A stretch of DNA of 64,000 bases from Luzula sylvatica (lineage: Eukaryota > Streptophyta > Magnoliopsida > Poales > Juncaceae). The notes under the pieces are model-generated. The model was not told the DNA's origin. It ran no database searches and was given only the letters and a program-made list of their open reading frames with translations. Position numbers and translations under genes: made by a program. Location: positions 60,133,793 through 60,197,792 of the forward strand of contig OX326958.1 of assembly GCA_946800325.1 (NCBI GenBank), given 5' to 3'. The number at the start of each line of letters is the position of its first letter. Position 1 is the stretch's first letter. Shown here one piece after another: positions 51,990 through 63,826 of this stretch.

Positions 51990-53969
51990 ATTCAAAACAA
52001 GATTTTAACGCTTTGAGGAGTTCAAATAACGTGTTTTTAGATCATTTATATCGTATCTTTTACAACATAAATTTTCACCAAAATTCACAAACACCAAGAA
52101 AGTTTGTTTTTCGATTCAAAACAAGATTTTTACGCTTTGAGGTGTTCAAATAACATGTTTTTAGATCATTTGTGTCGTATCTTTTAGTACATAACTTTTC
52201 CCCAAATTTCACAAACACTAAGAAAGTTTGTTTTTCAATTCAAAACAAACTTTTAACGCTTTGAGGAGTTCAAATAACGTGTTTTTAGATCATTTGTATC
52301 GTATCTTTTACTACATAACTTTTCACCAAATTTCACAAACACTAAGAAATTTTGTTTTTCGATTCAAAACAAGATTTTTACGCTTTGAGGTGTTCAAATA
52401 ACATGTTTTTAGATCATTTGTATCGTATCTTTTACTACATAACTTTTCACCAAATTTCACAAACACTAAGAAATTTTGTTTTTCGATTCAAAACAAGATT
52501 TTAACGCTTTGAGGAGTTCAAATAATGTGTTTCTAGATCATTTGTATCTATCTTTTACTACATAACTTTTCATCAAATTTCACAAACACTAAGAAAGTTT
52601 TTTTTTCGATTCAAAACAAGATTTTAACGCTTTGAGGAGTTCAAATAACGTGTTTTTAGATCATTTATATCGTATCTTTTACTACATAACTTTTCACCAA
52701 ATTTCACAAACACCAAGAAAGTTTGTTTTTCGATTCAAAACAAGATTTTAACGCTTTGAGGAGTTCAAATAACGGGTTTCTAGATCATTTGTATCGTATC
52801 TTTTACTACATAACTTTTCACCAAATTTCACAAACACTAAGAAAGTTTGTTTTTCGATTCAAAACAAGATTTTAACGCTTTGAGGAGTTCAAATAACGGG
52901 TTTCTAGATCATTTGTATCGTATCTTTTACTACATAACTTTTCACCAAATTTCACAAACACTAAGAAAGTTTGTTTTTCGATTCAAAACAAGATTTTAAC
53001 GCTTTGAGGAGTTCAAATAACGTGTTTTTAGATCATTTGTGTCGTATCTTTTAGTACATAACTTTTCACCAAATCTCCCAAACACTAAGAAAGTTTGTTT
53101 TTCAATTCAAAACAAACTTTTAACGCTTTGAGGAGTTCAAATAACGTGTTTTTAGATCATTTATATCGTATCTTTTAGTACATAAGTTTTCACCAAATTT
53201 CACAAACACTAAGAAAGTTTTTTTTTCGATTCAAAACAAGATTTTAACGCTTTGAGGAGTTCAAATAACGTGTTTTTAGATCATTTATATCGTATCTTTT
53301 ACTACATAACTTTTCACCAAATTTCACAAACACCAAGAAAGTTTGTTTTTCGATTCAAAACAAGATTTTTACGCTTTGAGGTGTTCAAATAACATGTTTT
53401 TAGATCATTTGTGTCGTATCTTTTAGTACATAACTTTTCCCCAAATTTCACAAACACTAAGAAAGTTTGTTTTTCAATTCAAAACAAACTTTTAACGCTT
53501 TGAGGAGTTCAAATAACGTGATTTTAGATCATTTGTATCGTATCTTTTACTACATAACTTTTCACCAAATTTCACAAACACTAAGAAAGTTTGTTTTTCG
53601 ATTCAAAACAAAATTTTAAAGCTTTGAGGAGTTCAAATAACGTGTTTCTAGATCATTTGTTTCGTATCTTTTACTACATAACTTTTCACCAAATTTCACA
53701 AACACTAAGAAAGTTTGTTTTTCGATTCGAAACAAGATTTTAACGCTTTGAAGAGTTCAAATAACGGTTTCTAGATCATTTGTATCGTATCTTTTAGTAC
53801 ATAACTTTTCACCAAATTTCACAAACACTAAGAAAGTTTGTTTTTCGATTCAAAACAAGATTTTAACGCTTTGGGCAGTTCAAATAACGTGTTTCTAGAT
53901 CATTTGCATCGTATCTTTTAGTACATAACTTTTCACCAAATTTCACAAACACTAAGAAAGCTTGTTTTT
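51990..53969 (+). repeat. 16-monomer HOR, copy T3
   Basis: Third copy, at 4828 bp from T1 and 2846-2848 bp from T2; markers are at 52057 (CTTTTACAACAT) and 53873 (CTTTGGGCAG). A private ATAAATTTTCACC is present near 52068. It lacks the 2-bp loss of T2 and the private bases of T1. It leads at its right end into the TTTTCCATTC series of the next segment. Confidence 0.86.
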
Positions 53970-56900
53970 CGATTCAAAACAAGATTTTAACGCTTTGAGG
54001 AGTTCAAATAACGTGTTTTTAGATCATTTGTATCGTATCTTTTACTACATAACTTTTCACCAAATTTCACAAACACTAAGAAAGTTTGTTTTTCCATTCA
54101 AAACATGATTTTAACGCTTTGAGGAGTTCAAATAACGTGTTTTTAGATCATTTGTATCGTATCTTTTACTACATAACTCTTCACCAAATTTCACAAACAC
54201 TAAGAAAGCTTGTTTTTCGATTCAAAACAAGATTTTAACGCTTTGAGGAGTTCAAATAACGTGTTTTTAGATCATTTGTATCGTATCTTTTACTACATAA
54301 CTTTTCACCAAATTTCACAAACACTAAGAAAGTTTGTTTGTCCATTCAAAACATGATTTTAACGCTTTGAGGAGTTCAAATAACGTGTTTTTAGATCATT
54401 TGTATCGTATCTTTTACTACATAACTTTTCACCAAATTTCACAAACACTAAGAGAGTTTGTTTTTCGATTCAAAACAAGATTTTAACGCTTTGAGGTGTT
54501 CAAATAACATGTTTTTAGATCAGGTGTATCGTATCTTTTACTACATAACTTTTTACCAAATTTCAGAAACGCTAAGAAAGTTTGTTTTTCGATTCAAAAC
54601 AAGATTTTAACGCTTTGAGGAGTTCAAATAACATGTTTTTAGATCATTTGTATCATATCTTTTACTACATAACTTTTCAGCAAATTTCACAAACACTAAG
54701 AAAGTTTGTTTTTCGATTCAAAACAAGATTTTAACGCTTTGAGGAGTTCAAATAACGTGTTTTTAGATCATTTGTATCGTATCTTTTACTACAAAACTTT
54801 TCACCAAATTTCACACACACTAAGAAAGCTTGTTTTTCGATTCAAAACAAGATTTTAACGCTTTGAGGAGTTCAAATAACTTGTTTTTAGATCATTTGTA
54901 TCGTATCTTTTACTACATAACTTTTCACCAAATTTCACAAACACTAAGAAAGTTTGTTTTTCTATTTCAAAACAAGATTTTAACGCTTTGAGGAGTTCAA
55001 ATAACGTGTTTTTAGATCATTTGTATCGTATCTTTTAGTACATAACTTTTCACCAAATATCACAAAAACTAAGAAAGTTTGTTTTTTGATTCAAAACAAG
55101 ATTTTTACGCTTTGAGGAGTTAAAATAACATGTTTTTAGATCATTTGTATCGTATCTTTTAGTACACAACTTTTCACCAAATTTCACAAACACTAAGAAA
55201 GTGTGTTTTTCGATTCAAAACAAGATTTTAACGCTTTGAGGAGTTCAAATAACGTGTTTTTAGATCATTTATATCGTATCTTTTACTACATAACTTTTCA
55301 CCAAATTTCACAAACACCCAGAAAGTTTGTTTTTCGATTCAAAACAATATTTTAACGCTTTGAGGTGTTCAAATAACATGTTTTTAGATCATTTGTGTCG
55401 TATCTTTTAGTACATAACTTTTCCCCAAATTTCACAAACACTAAGAAAGTTTGTTTTTCAATTCAAAACAAACTTTTAACGCTTTGAGGAGTTCAAATAA
55501 CGTGTTTTTTAGATCATTTGTATCGTATCTTTTAGTACATAACTTTTCACCAAATTTCACAAACACTACGAAAGTTTGTTTTTCGATTCAAAACAAAATT
55601 TTAAAGCTTTGAGGAGTTCAAATAACGTGTTTCTAGATCATTTGTTTCGTATCTTTTACTACATAACTTTTCACCAAATTTCACAAACACTAAGAAAGTT
55701 CATTTTTCGATTCGAACCAAGATTTTAACGCTTTGAAGAGTTCAAATAACGGTTTCTAGATCATTTGTATGGTATCTTTTAGTACATAACTTTTCACCAA
55801 ATTTCACAAACACTAAGAAATTTTTTTTTTCGATTCAAAACAAGATTTTAACGCTTTGAGGAGTTCAAATAACGTGTTTCTAGATGATTTGCATCGTATC
55901 TTTTAGTACATAACTTTTCACCAAATTTCACAAACACTAAGAAAGTTTGTTTTTCGATTCAAAACAAGATTTAAACGCTTTGAGGAGTTCAAATAACGGG
56001 TTTCTAGATCATTTGTATCGTATCTTTTACTACATAACTTTTCACCAAATTTCACAAACACTAAGAAAGTTTGTTTTTCGATTCAAAACAAGATTTTAAC
56101 GCTTTGAGGAGTTCAAATAACGTTTTTTTGGATCATTTATATCGTATCTTTTACTACATAACTTTTCACCAAATTTCACAAACACCAAGAAAGTTTGTTT
56201 TTCGATTCAAAACAAGATTTTAACGCTTTGAGGTGTTCAAATAACGTGTTTTTAGATCATTTGTGTCGTATCTTTTAGTACATAACTTTTCACCAAATCT
56301 CCCAAACACTAAGAAAGTTTGTTTTTCAATTCAAAACAAACTTTTAACGCTTTGAGGAGTTCAAATAACGTGTTTTTAGATCATTTATATCGTATCTTTT
56401 ACTACATAACTTTTCACCAAATTTCACAAACACCAAGAAAGTTTGTTTTTCGATTCAAAACAAGATTTTTACGCTTTGAGGAGTTAAAATAACATGTTTT
56501 TAGATCATTTGTATCGTATCTTTTAGTACATAACTTTTCACCAAATTTCACAAACACGAAGAAAGTGTGTTTTTCGATTCAAAACAAGATTTTAACGCTT
56601 TCAGGAGTTCAAATAACGTGTTTTTAGATCATTTATATCGTATCTTTTACTACATAACTTTTCACCAAATTTCACAAACACCCAGAAAGTTTGTTTTTCG
56701 ATTCAAAACAATATTTTAATGCTTTGAGGTGTTCAAATAACGTGTTTTTAGATCATTTGTGTCGTATCTTTTAGTACATAACTTTTCCCCAAATTTCACA
56801 AACACTAAGAAAGTTCGTTTTTCAATTCAAAACAAACTTTTAACGCTTTGAGGAGTTCAAATAACGTGTTTTTTAGATCATTTGTATCGTATCTTTTTGT

Positions 56901-58541
56901 ACATAACTTTTCACCAAATTTCACAAACACTACGAAAGTTTGTTTTTCGATTCAAAACAAGATTTTAAAGCTTTGAGGAGTTCAAATAACGTGTTTCTAG
57001 ATCATTTGTTTCGTATCTTTTACTACATAACTTTTCACCAAATTTCACAAACACTAAGAAAGTTTATTTTTCGATTCGAAACAAGATTTTAACGCTTTGA
57101 AGAGTTCAAATAACGGTTTCTAGATCATTTGTATGGTATCTTTTAGTACATAACTTTTCACCAAATTTCACAAACACTAAGAAAGTTTGTTTTTCGATTC
57201 AAAACAAGATTTTAACGCTTTGAGGAGTTCAAATAACGTGTTTCTAGATCATTTGCATCGTATCTTTTAGTACATAACTTTTCACCAAATTTCACAAACA
57301 CTAAGAAAGTTTGTTTTTCGATTCAAAACAAGATTTAAGCGCTTTGAGGAGTTCAAATAACGGGTTTCTAGATCATTTGTATCGTATCTTTTACTACATA
57401 CCTTTTCACCAAATTTCACAAACACTAAGAAAGTTTGTTTTTCGATTCCAAACAAGATTTTAACGCTTTGAGGAGTTCAAATAACATTTTTTTAGATCAT
57501 TTATATCGTATCTTTTACTACATAACTTTTCACCAAATTTCACAAACACCAAGAAAGTTTGTTTTTCGATTCAAAACAAGATTTTAACGCTTTGAGGTGT
57601 TCAAATAACGTGTTTTTAGATCATTTGTGTCGTATCTTTTAGTACATAACTTTTCACCAAATTTAACAAACACTAAGAAATTTTGTTTTTCGATTCAAAA
57701 CAAGATTTTAACGCTTTGAGGAGTTCAAATAACGTGTTTCTAGATCATTTGTATCGTATCTTTTACTACATAACTTTTCACCAAATTTCACAAACACTAA
57801 GAAAGTTTTTTTTTCGATTCAAAACAAGATTTTAACGCTTTGAGGAGTTCAAATAACGTGTTTATAGATCATTTATATCGTATCTTTTACTACATAACTT
57901 TTCACCAAAATTCACAAACACCAAGAAAGTTTGTTTTTCGATTCAAAACAAGATTTTTACGCTTTGAGGTGTTCAAATAACATGTTTTTAGATCATTTGT
58001 GTCGTATCTTTTAGTACATAACTTTTCCCCAAATTTCACAAACACTAAGAAAGTTTGTTTTTCAATTCAAAACAAACTTTTAACGCTTTGAGGAGTTCAA
58101 ATAACGTGTTTTTAGATCATTTGTATCGTATCTTTTACTACATAACTTTTCACCAAATTTCACAAACACTAAGAAATTTTGTTTTTCGATTCAAAACAAG
58201 ATTTTTACGCTTTGAGGTGTTCAAATAACATATTTTTAGATCATTTGTATCGTATCTTTTACTACATAACTTTAAACCAAATTTCACAAACACTAAGAAA
58301 TTTTGTTTTTCGATTCAAAACAAGATTTTAACGCTTTGAGGAGTTCAAATAACGTGTTTCTAGATCATTTGTATCTATCTTTTACTACATAACTTTTCAC
58401 CAAATTTCACAAACACTAAGAAAGTTTTTTTTTCGATTCAAAACAAGATTTTAACGCTTTGAGGAGTTCAAATAACGTGTTTTTAGATCATTTATATCGT
58501 ATCTTTTACTACATAACTTTTCACCAAATTTCACAAACACC
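53970..58541 (+). repeat. Displaced copy of 43.3-47.9 kb
   Basis: The order of variant monomers repeats 43,336-47,886 at an offset of 10,634 bp (CTTTGGGCAG 43239/53873, six-T 44868/55502). The offset becomes 10,655 after the 21-bp deletion point (TATCTATC 47717/58372). Private bases include CATAACTCTTC near 54178, TTTGTCCATTC near 54349, CACACACAC near 54814 and TTTAAACC near 58273. It is more diverged than the 6076-bp pair. The 16-mer block T1-T3 separates it from its source, which points to a duplication of about 86 monomers in all. Confidence 0.82.
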
Positions 58542-61500
58542 AAGAAAGTTTGTTTTTCGATTCAAAACAAGATTTTAACGCTTTGAGGAGTTCAAATAAC
58601 GGGTTTCTAGATCATTTGTATCGTATCTTTTACTACATAACTTTTCACCAAATTTCACAAACACTAAGAAAGTTTGTTTTTCGATTCAAAACAAGATTTT
58701 AACGCTTTGAGGAGTTCAAATAACGGGTTTCTAGATCATTTGTATCGTATCTTTTACTACATAACTTTTCACCAAATTTCACAAACACTAAGAAAGTTTG
58801 TTTTTCGATTCAAAACAAGATTTTAACGCTTTGAGGAGTTCAAATAACGTGTTTTTAGATCATTTGTGTCGTATCTTTTAGTACATAACTTTTCACCAAA
58901 TCTCCCAAACACTAAGAAAGTTTGTTTTTCAATTCAAAACAAACTTTTAACGCTTTGAGGAGTTCAAATAACGTGTTTTTAGATCATTTATATCGTATCT
59001 TTTAGTACATAAGTTTTCACCAAATTTCACAAACACTAAGAAAGTTTGTTTTTCGATTCAAAACAAGATTTTAAAGCTTTGAGGAGTTCAAATAACATGT
59101 TTTTAGATCAGGTGTATCGTATCTTTTACTACATAACTTTTCACCAAATTTCACAAACACTAAGAAAGTTTATTTTTCGATTCAAAACAAGATTTTAACG
59201 CTTTGAGGAGTTCAAATAACGTGTTTTTAGATCATTTGTATCGTATCTTTTACTACAAAACTTTTCACCAAATTTCACAAACACTAAGAAAGCTTGTTTT
59301 TCGATTCAAAACAAGATTTTAACACTTTGAGGAGTTCAAATAACGTGTTTTTAGATCATTTGTATCGTATCTTTTACTACATAACTTTTCACCAAATTTC
59401 ACAAACACTAAGAAAGTTTGTTTTTCGATTTCAAAACAAGATTTTAACGCTTTGAGGAGTTCAAATAACGTGTTTTTAGATCATTTGTATCGTATCTTTT
59501 AGTACATAAGTTTTCAACAAATTTCACAAACACTAAGAAAGTTTGTTTTTCGATTTAAAACAAGATTTTAAAGCATTGAGGAGTTCAAATAACATGTTTT
59601 TAGATCAGGTGTATGGTATCTTTTACTACATAACTTTTCACCAAATTTCACAAACACTAAGAAAGTTTGTTTTTCGATTCAAAACAAGATTTTAACGCTT
59701 TGAGGAGTTCAAATAACGTGTTTTTACATCATTTGTATCGTATCTTTTACTACAAAACTTTTCACCAAATTTCAGAAACACTAAGAAAGCTTGTTTTTCG
59801 ATTCAAAACAAGATTTTTAACGCTTTGAGGAGTTCAAATAACGTGTTTTTAGATCATTTGTATCGTATCTTTTACTACATAACTTTTCACCAAATTTCAC
59901 AAACACTAAAAAAGTTTGTTTTTCGATTTCAAAACAAGATTTTAACGCTTTGAGGAGTTCAAATAACGTGTTTTTAGATCATTTGTATCGTATCTTTTAG
60001 TACATAACTTTTCACCAAATTTCAGAAACACTAAGAAAGTTTGTTTTTCGATTCAAAACAAGATTTTAAATCATTGAGGTGTTCAAATAACATGTTTTTA
60101 GATCATTTGTATCGTATCTTTTAGTACATAACTTTTCACCAAATTACACAAACACTAAGAAAGTTTGTTTTTCGATTCAAAACAAGATTTTAACGCTTTG
60201 AGGAGTTCAGATAACAAGTTTTTAGATCAGGTGTATCGTATCTTTTACTACATAACTTTTTACCAAATTTCAAAAATGCTAAGAAAGTTTGTTTTTCGAT
60301 TCAAAACAAGATTTTAACGCTTTGAGGAGTTCAAATAACATGTTTTTAGATCAGGTGTATCGTATCTTTTACTACATAACTTTTTACCAAATTTCAGAAA
60401 CACTAAGAAAGTTTGTTTTTTGATTCAAAACAAGATTTTAACGCTTTGAGGAGTTCAAATAACGTGTTTTTAGATCATTTGTATCGTATCTTTTACTAAA
60501 TAACTTTTCACAAAATTTCACAAACACTAAGAAAGTTTGTTTTTCGATTCAAAACAAGATTTTAACGCTTTGAGGTGTTCAAATAAAATGTTTTTAGATC
60601 ATTTGTATCGTATCTTTTAGTACATACCTTTTCACCAAATTTCACAACCACTAAGAAATTTTGTTTTTCGATTCAAAACAAGATTTTAACGCTTTGAGGA
60701 GTTCAAATAACGTGTTTCTAGATCATTTGTATCGTATCTTTTAGTACATAATGTTTCACCAAATTTCACAAACACTAAGAAAGTTTGTTTTTCGATTCAA
60801 AACATGATTTTAACGCTTTCAGGAGTTCAAATAACGTGTTTTTAGATCATTTGTATCGTATCTTTTACTACATAACTTTTCACCAAATTTCACAAACACT
60901 AAGAGAGTTTGTTTTTCGATTCAAAACAAGATTTTAACGCTTTGAGGTGTTCAAATAACATGTTTTTAGATGAGGTGTATCGTATCTTTTACTACATAAC
61001 TTTTTACCAAATTTCAGAAACGCTAAGAAAGTTTGTTTTTCGATTCAAAACAAGATTTTAACGCTTTGAGGAGTTCAAATAACATGTTTTTAGATCATTT
61101 GTATCATATCTTTTACTACATAACTTTTCAGCAAATTTCACAAACACTAAGAAAGTTTGTTTTTCGATTCAAAACAAGATTTTAACGCTTTGAGGAGTTC
61201 AAATAATGTGTTTTTAGATCATTTGTATCGTATCTTTTAGTACATAACTTTTGACCAAATTACACAAACACTAAGAAAGTTTGTTTTTCGATTCAAAACA
61301 AGATTTTAACGCTTCGAGGAGTTCAGATAACAAGTTTTTAGATCAGGTGTATTGTATCTTTTACTACATAACTTTTTACCAAATTTCAAAAATGCTAAGA
61401 AAGTTTGTTTTTCGATTCAAAACAAGATTTTAACGCTTTGAGGAGTTCAAATAACATGTTTTTAGATCAGGTGTATCGTATCTTTTACTACATAACTTTT

Positions 61501-62016
61501 TACCAAATTTCAGAAACGCTAAGAAAGTTTGTTTTTCGATTCAAAACAAGATTTTAACGCTTTGAAGAGTGCAAATAACATGTTTATAGATCAGGTGTAT
61601 CGTATCTTTTACTACATAACTTTTTACCAAATTTCAGAAACACTAAGAAAGTTTGTTTTTCGATTCAAAACAAGATTTTAACGCTTTGAGGAGTTCAAAT
61701 AACGTGTTTTTAGATCATTTGTATCGTATCTTTTACAACATAAATTTTCACCAAATTTCACAAACACTAAGAAAGTTTGTTTTTCGATTCAAAACAAGAT
61801 TTTAACGCTTTGAGGAGTTCAAATAACGTGTTTTTAGATCATTTGTGTCGTATCTTTTAGTACATAACTTTTCACCAAATCTCCCAAACACTAAGAAAGT
61901 TTGTTTTTCAATTCAAAACAAACTTTTAACGCTTTGAGGAGTTCAAATAACGTGTTTTTAGATCATTTATATCGTATCTTTTAGTACATAAGTTTTCACC
62001 AAATTTCACAAACACT
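58542..62016 (+). repeat. 28-monomer HOR, copy E1 (3475 bp)
   Basis: Matches the following segment at 3475 bp; for example CGATTTAAAA is at 59551 and 63026. It begins with two GGGTTTCTAG monomers and passes through CTCCCAAAC, TTTATTTTTCG, TTTACATC, TAAATCATTG, TTCAGATAACAAG, ACTAAATAAC and GATGAGG types. It therefore contains the same monomer types as the first 15 kb of the window. Confidence 0.87.
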
Positions 62017-63826
62017 AAGAAAGTTTGTTTTTCGATTCAAAACAAGATTTTAACGCTTTGAGGAGTTCAAATAACGGGTTTCTAGATCATTTGTATCGTA
62101 TCTTTTACTACATAACTTTTCACCAAATTTCACAAACACTAAGAAAGTTTGTTTTTCGATTCAAAACAAGATTTTAACGCTTTGAGGAGTTCAAATAACG
62201 GGTTTCTAGATCATTTGTATCGTATCTTTTACTACATAACTTTTCACCAAATTTCACAAACACTAACAAAGTTTGTTTTTCGATTCAAAACAAGATTTTA
62301 ACGCTTTGAGGAGTTCAAATAACGTGTTTTTAGATCATTTGTGTCGTATCTTTTAGTACATAACTTTTCACCAAATCTCCCAAACACTAAGAAAGTTTGT
62401 TTTTCAATTCAAAACAAACTTTTAACGCTTTGAGGAGTTCAAATAATGTGTTTTTAGATCATTTATATCGTATCTTTTAGTACATAAGTTTTCACCAAAT
62501 TTCACAAACACTAAGAAAGTTTGTTTTTCGATTCAAAACAAGATTTTAAAGCTTTGAGGAGTTCAAATAACATGTTTTTAGATCAGGTGTATCGTATCTT
62601 TTACTACATAACTTTTCACCAAATTTCACAAACACTAAGAAAGTTTATTTTTCGATTCAAAACAAGATTTTAACGCTTTGAGGAGTTCAAATAACGTGTT
62701 TTTAGATCATTTGTATCGTATCTTTTACTACAAAACTTTTCACCAAATTTCACAAACACTAAGAAAGCTTGTTTTTCGATTCAAAACAAGATTTTAACAC
62801 TTTGAGGAGTTCAAATAACGTGTTTTTAGATCATTTGTATCGTATCTTTTACTACATAACTTTTCACCAAATTTCACAAACACTAAGAAAGTTTGTTTTT
62901 CGATTTCAAAACAAGATTTTAACGCTTTGAGGAGTTCAAATAACGTGTTTTTAGATCATTTGTATCGTATCTTTTAGTACATAAGTTTTCAACAAATTTC
63001 ACAAACACTAAGAAAGTTTGTTTTTCGATTTAAAACAAGATTTTAAAGCATTGAGGAGTTCAAATAACATGTTTTTAGATCAGGTGTATCGTATCTTTTA
63101 CTACATAACTTTTCACCAAATTTCACAAACACTAAGAAAGTTTGTTTTTCGATTCAAAACAAGATTTTAACGCTTTGAGGAGTTCAAATAACGTGTTTTT
63201 ACATCATTTGTATCGTATCTTTTACTACAAAACTTTTCACCAAATTTCAGAAACACTAAGAAAGCTTGTTTTTCGATTCAAAACAAGATTTTTAACGCTT
63301 TGAGGAGTTCAAATAACGTGTTTTTAGATCATTTGTATCGTATCTTTTACTACATAACTTTTCACCAAATTTCACAAACACTAAAAAAGTTTGTTTTTCG
63401 ATTTCAAAACAAGATTTTAACGCTTTGAGGAGTTCAAATAACGTGTTTTTAGATCATTTGTATCGTATCTTTTAGTACATAACTTTTCACCAAATTTCAG
63501 AAACACTAAGAAAGTTTGTTTTTCGATTCAAAACAAGATTTTAAATCATTGAGGTGTTCAAATAACATGTTTTTAGATCATTTGTATCGTATCTTTTAGT
63601 ACATAACTTTTCACCAAATTACACAAACACTAAGAAAGTTTGTTTTTCGATTCAAAACAAGATTTTAACGCTTTGAGGAGTTCAGATAACAAGTTTTTAG
63701 ATCAGGTGTATCGTATCTTTTACTACATAACTTTTTACCAAATTTCAAAAATGCTAAGAAAGTTTGTTTTTCGATTCAAAACAAGATTTTAACGCTTTGA
63801 GGAGTTCAAATAACATGTTTTTAGAT
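62017..63826 (+). repeat. 28-monomer HOR, copy E2 (partial)
   Basis: Follows E1 at 3475 bp up to about 63826. Few differences were seen (CACTAACAAAG near 62266, AATAATGTG near 62444; E1 has a private GTATGG near 59612). It then leaves register before the ACTAAATAAC monomer. Confidence 0.86.
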
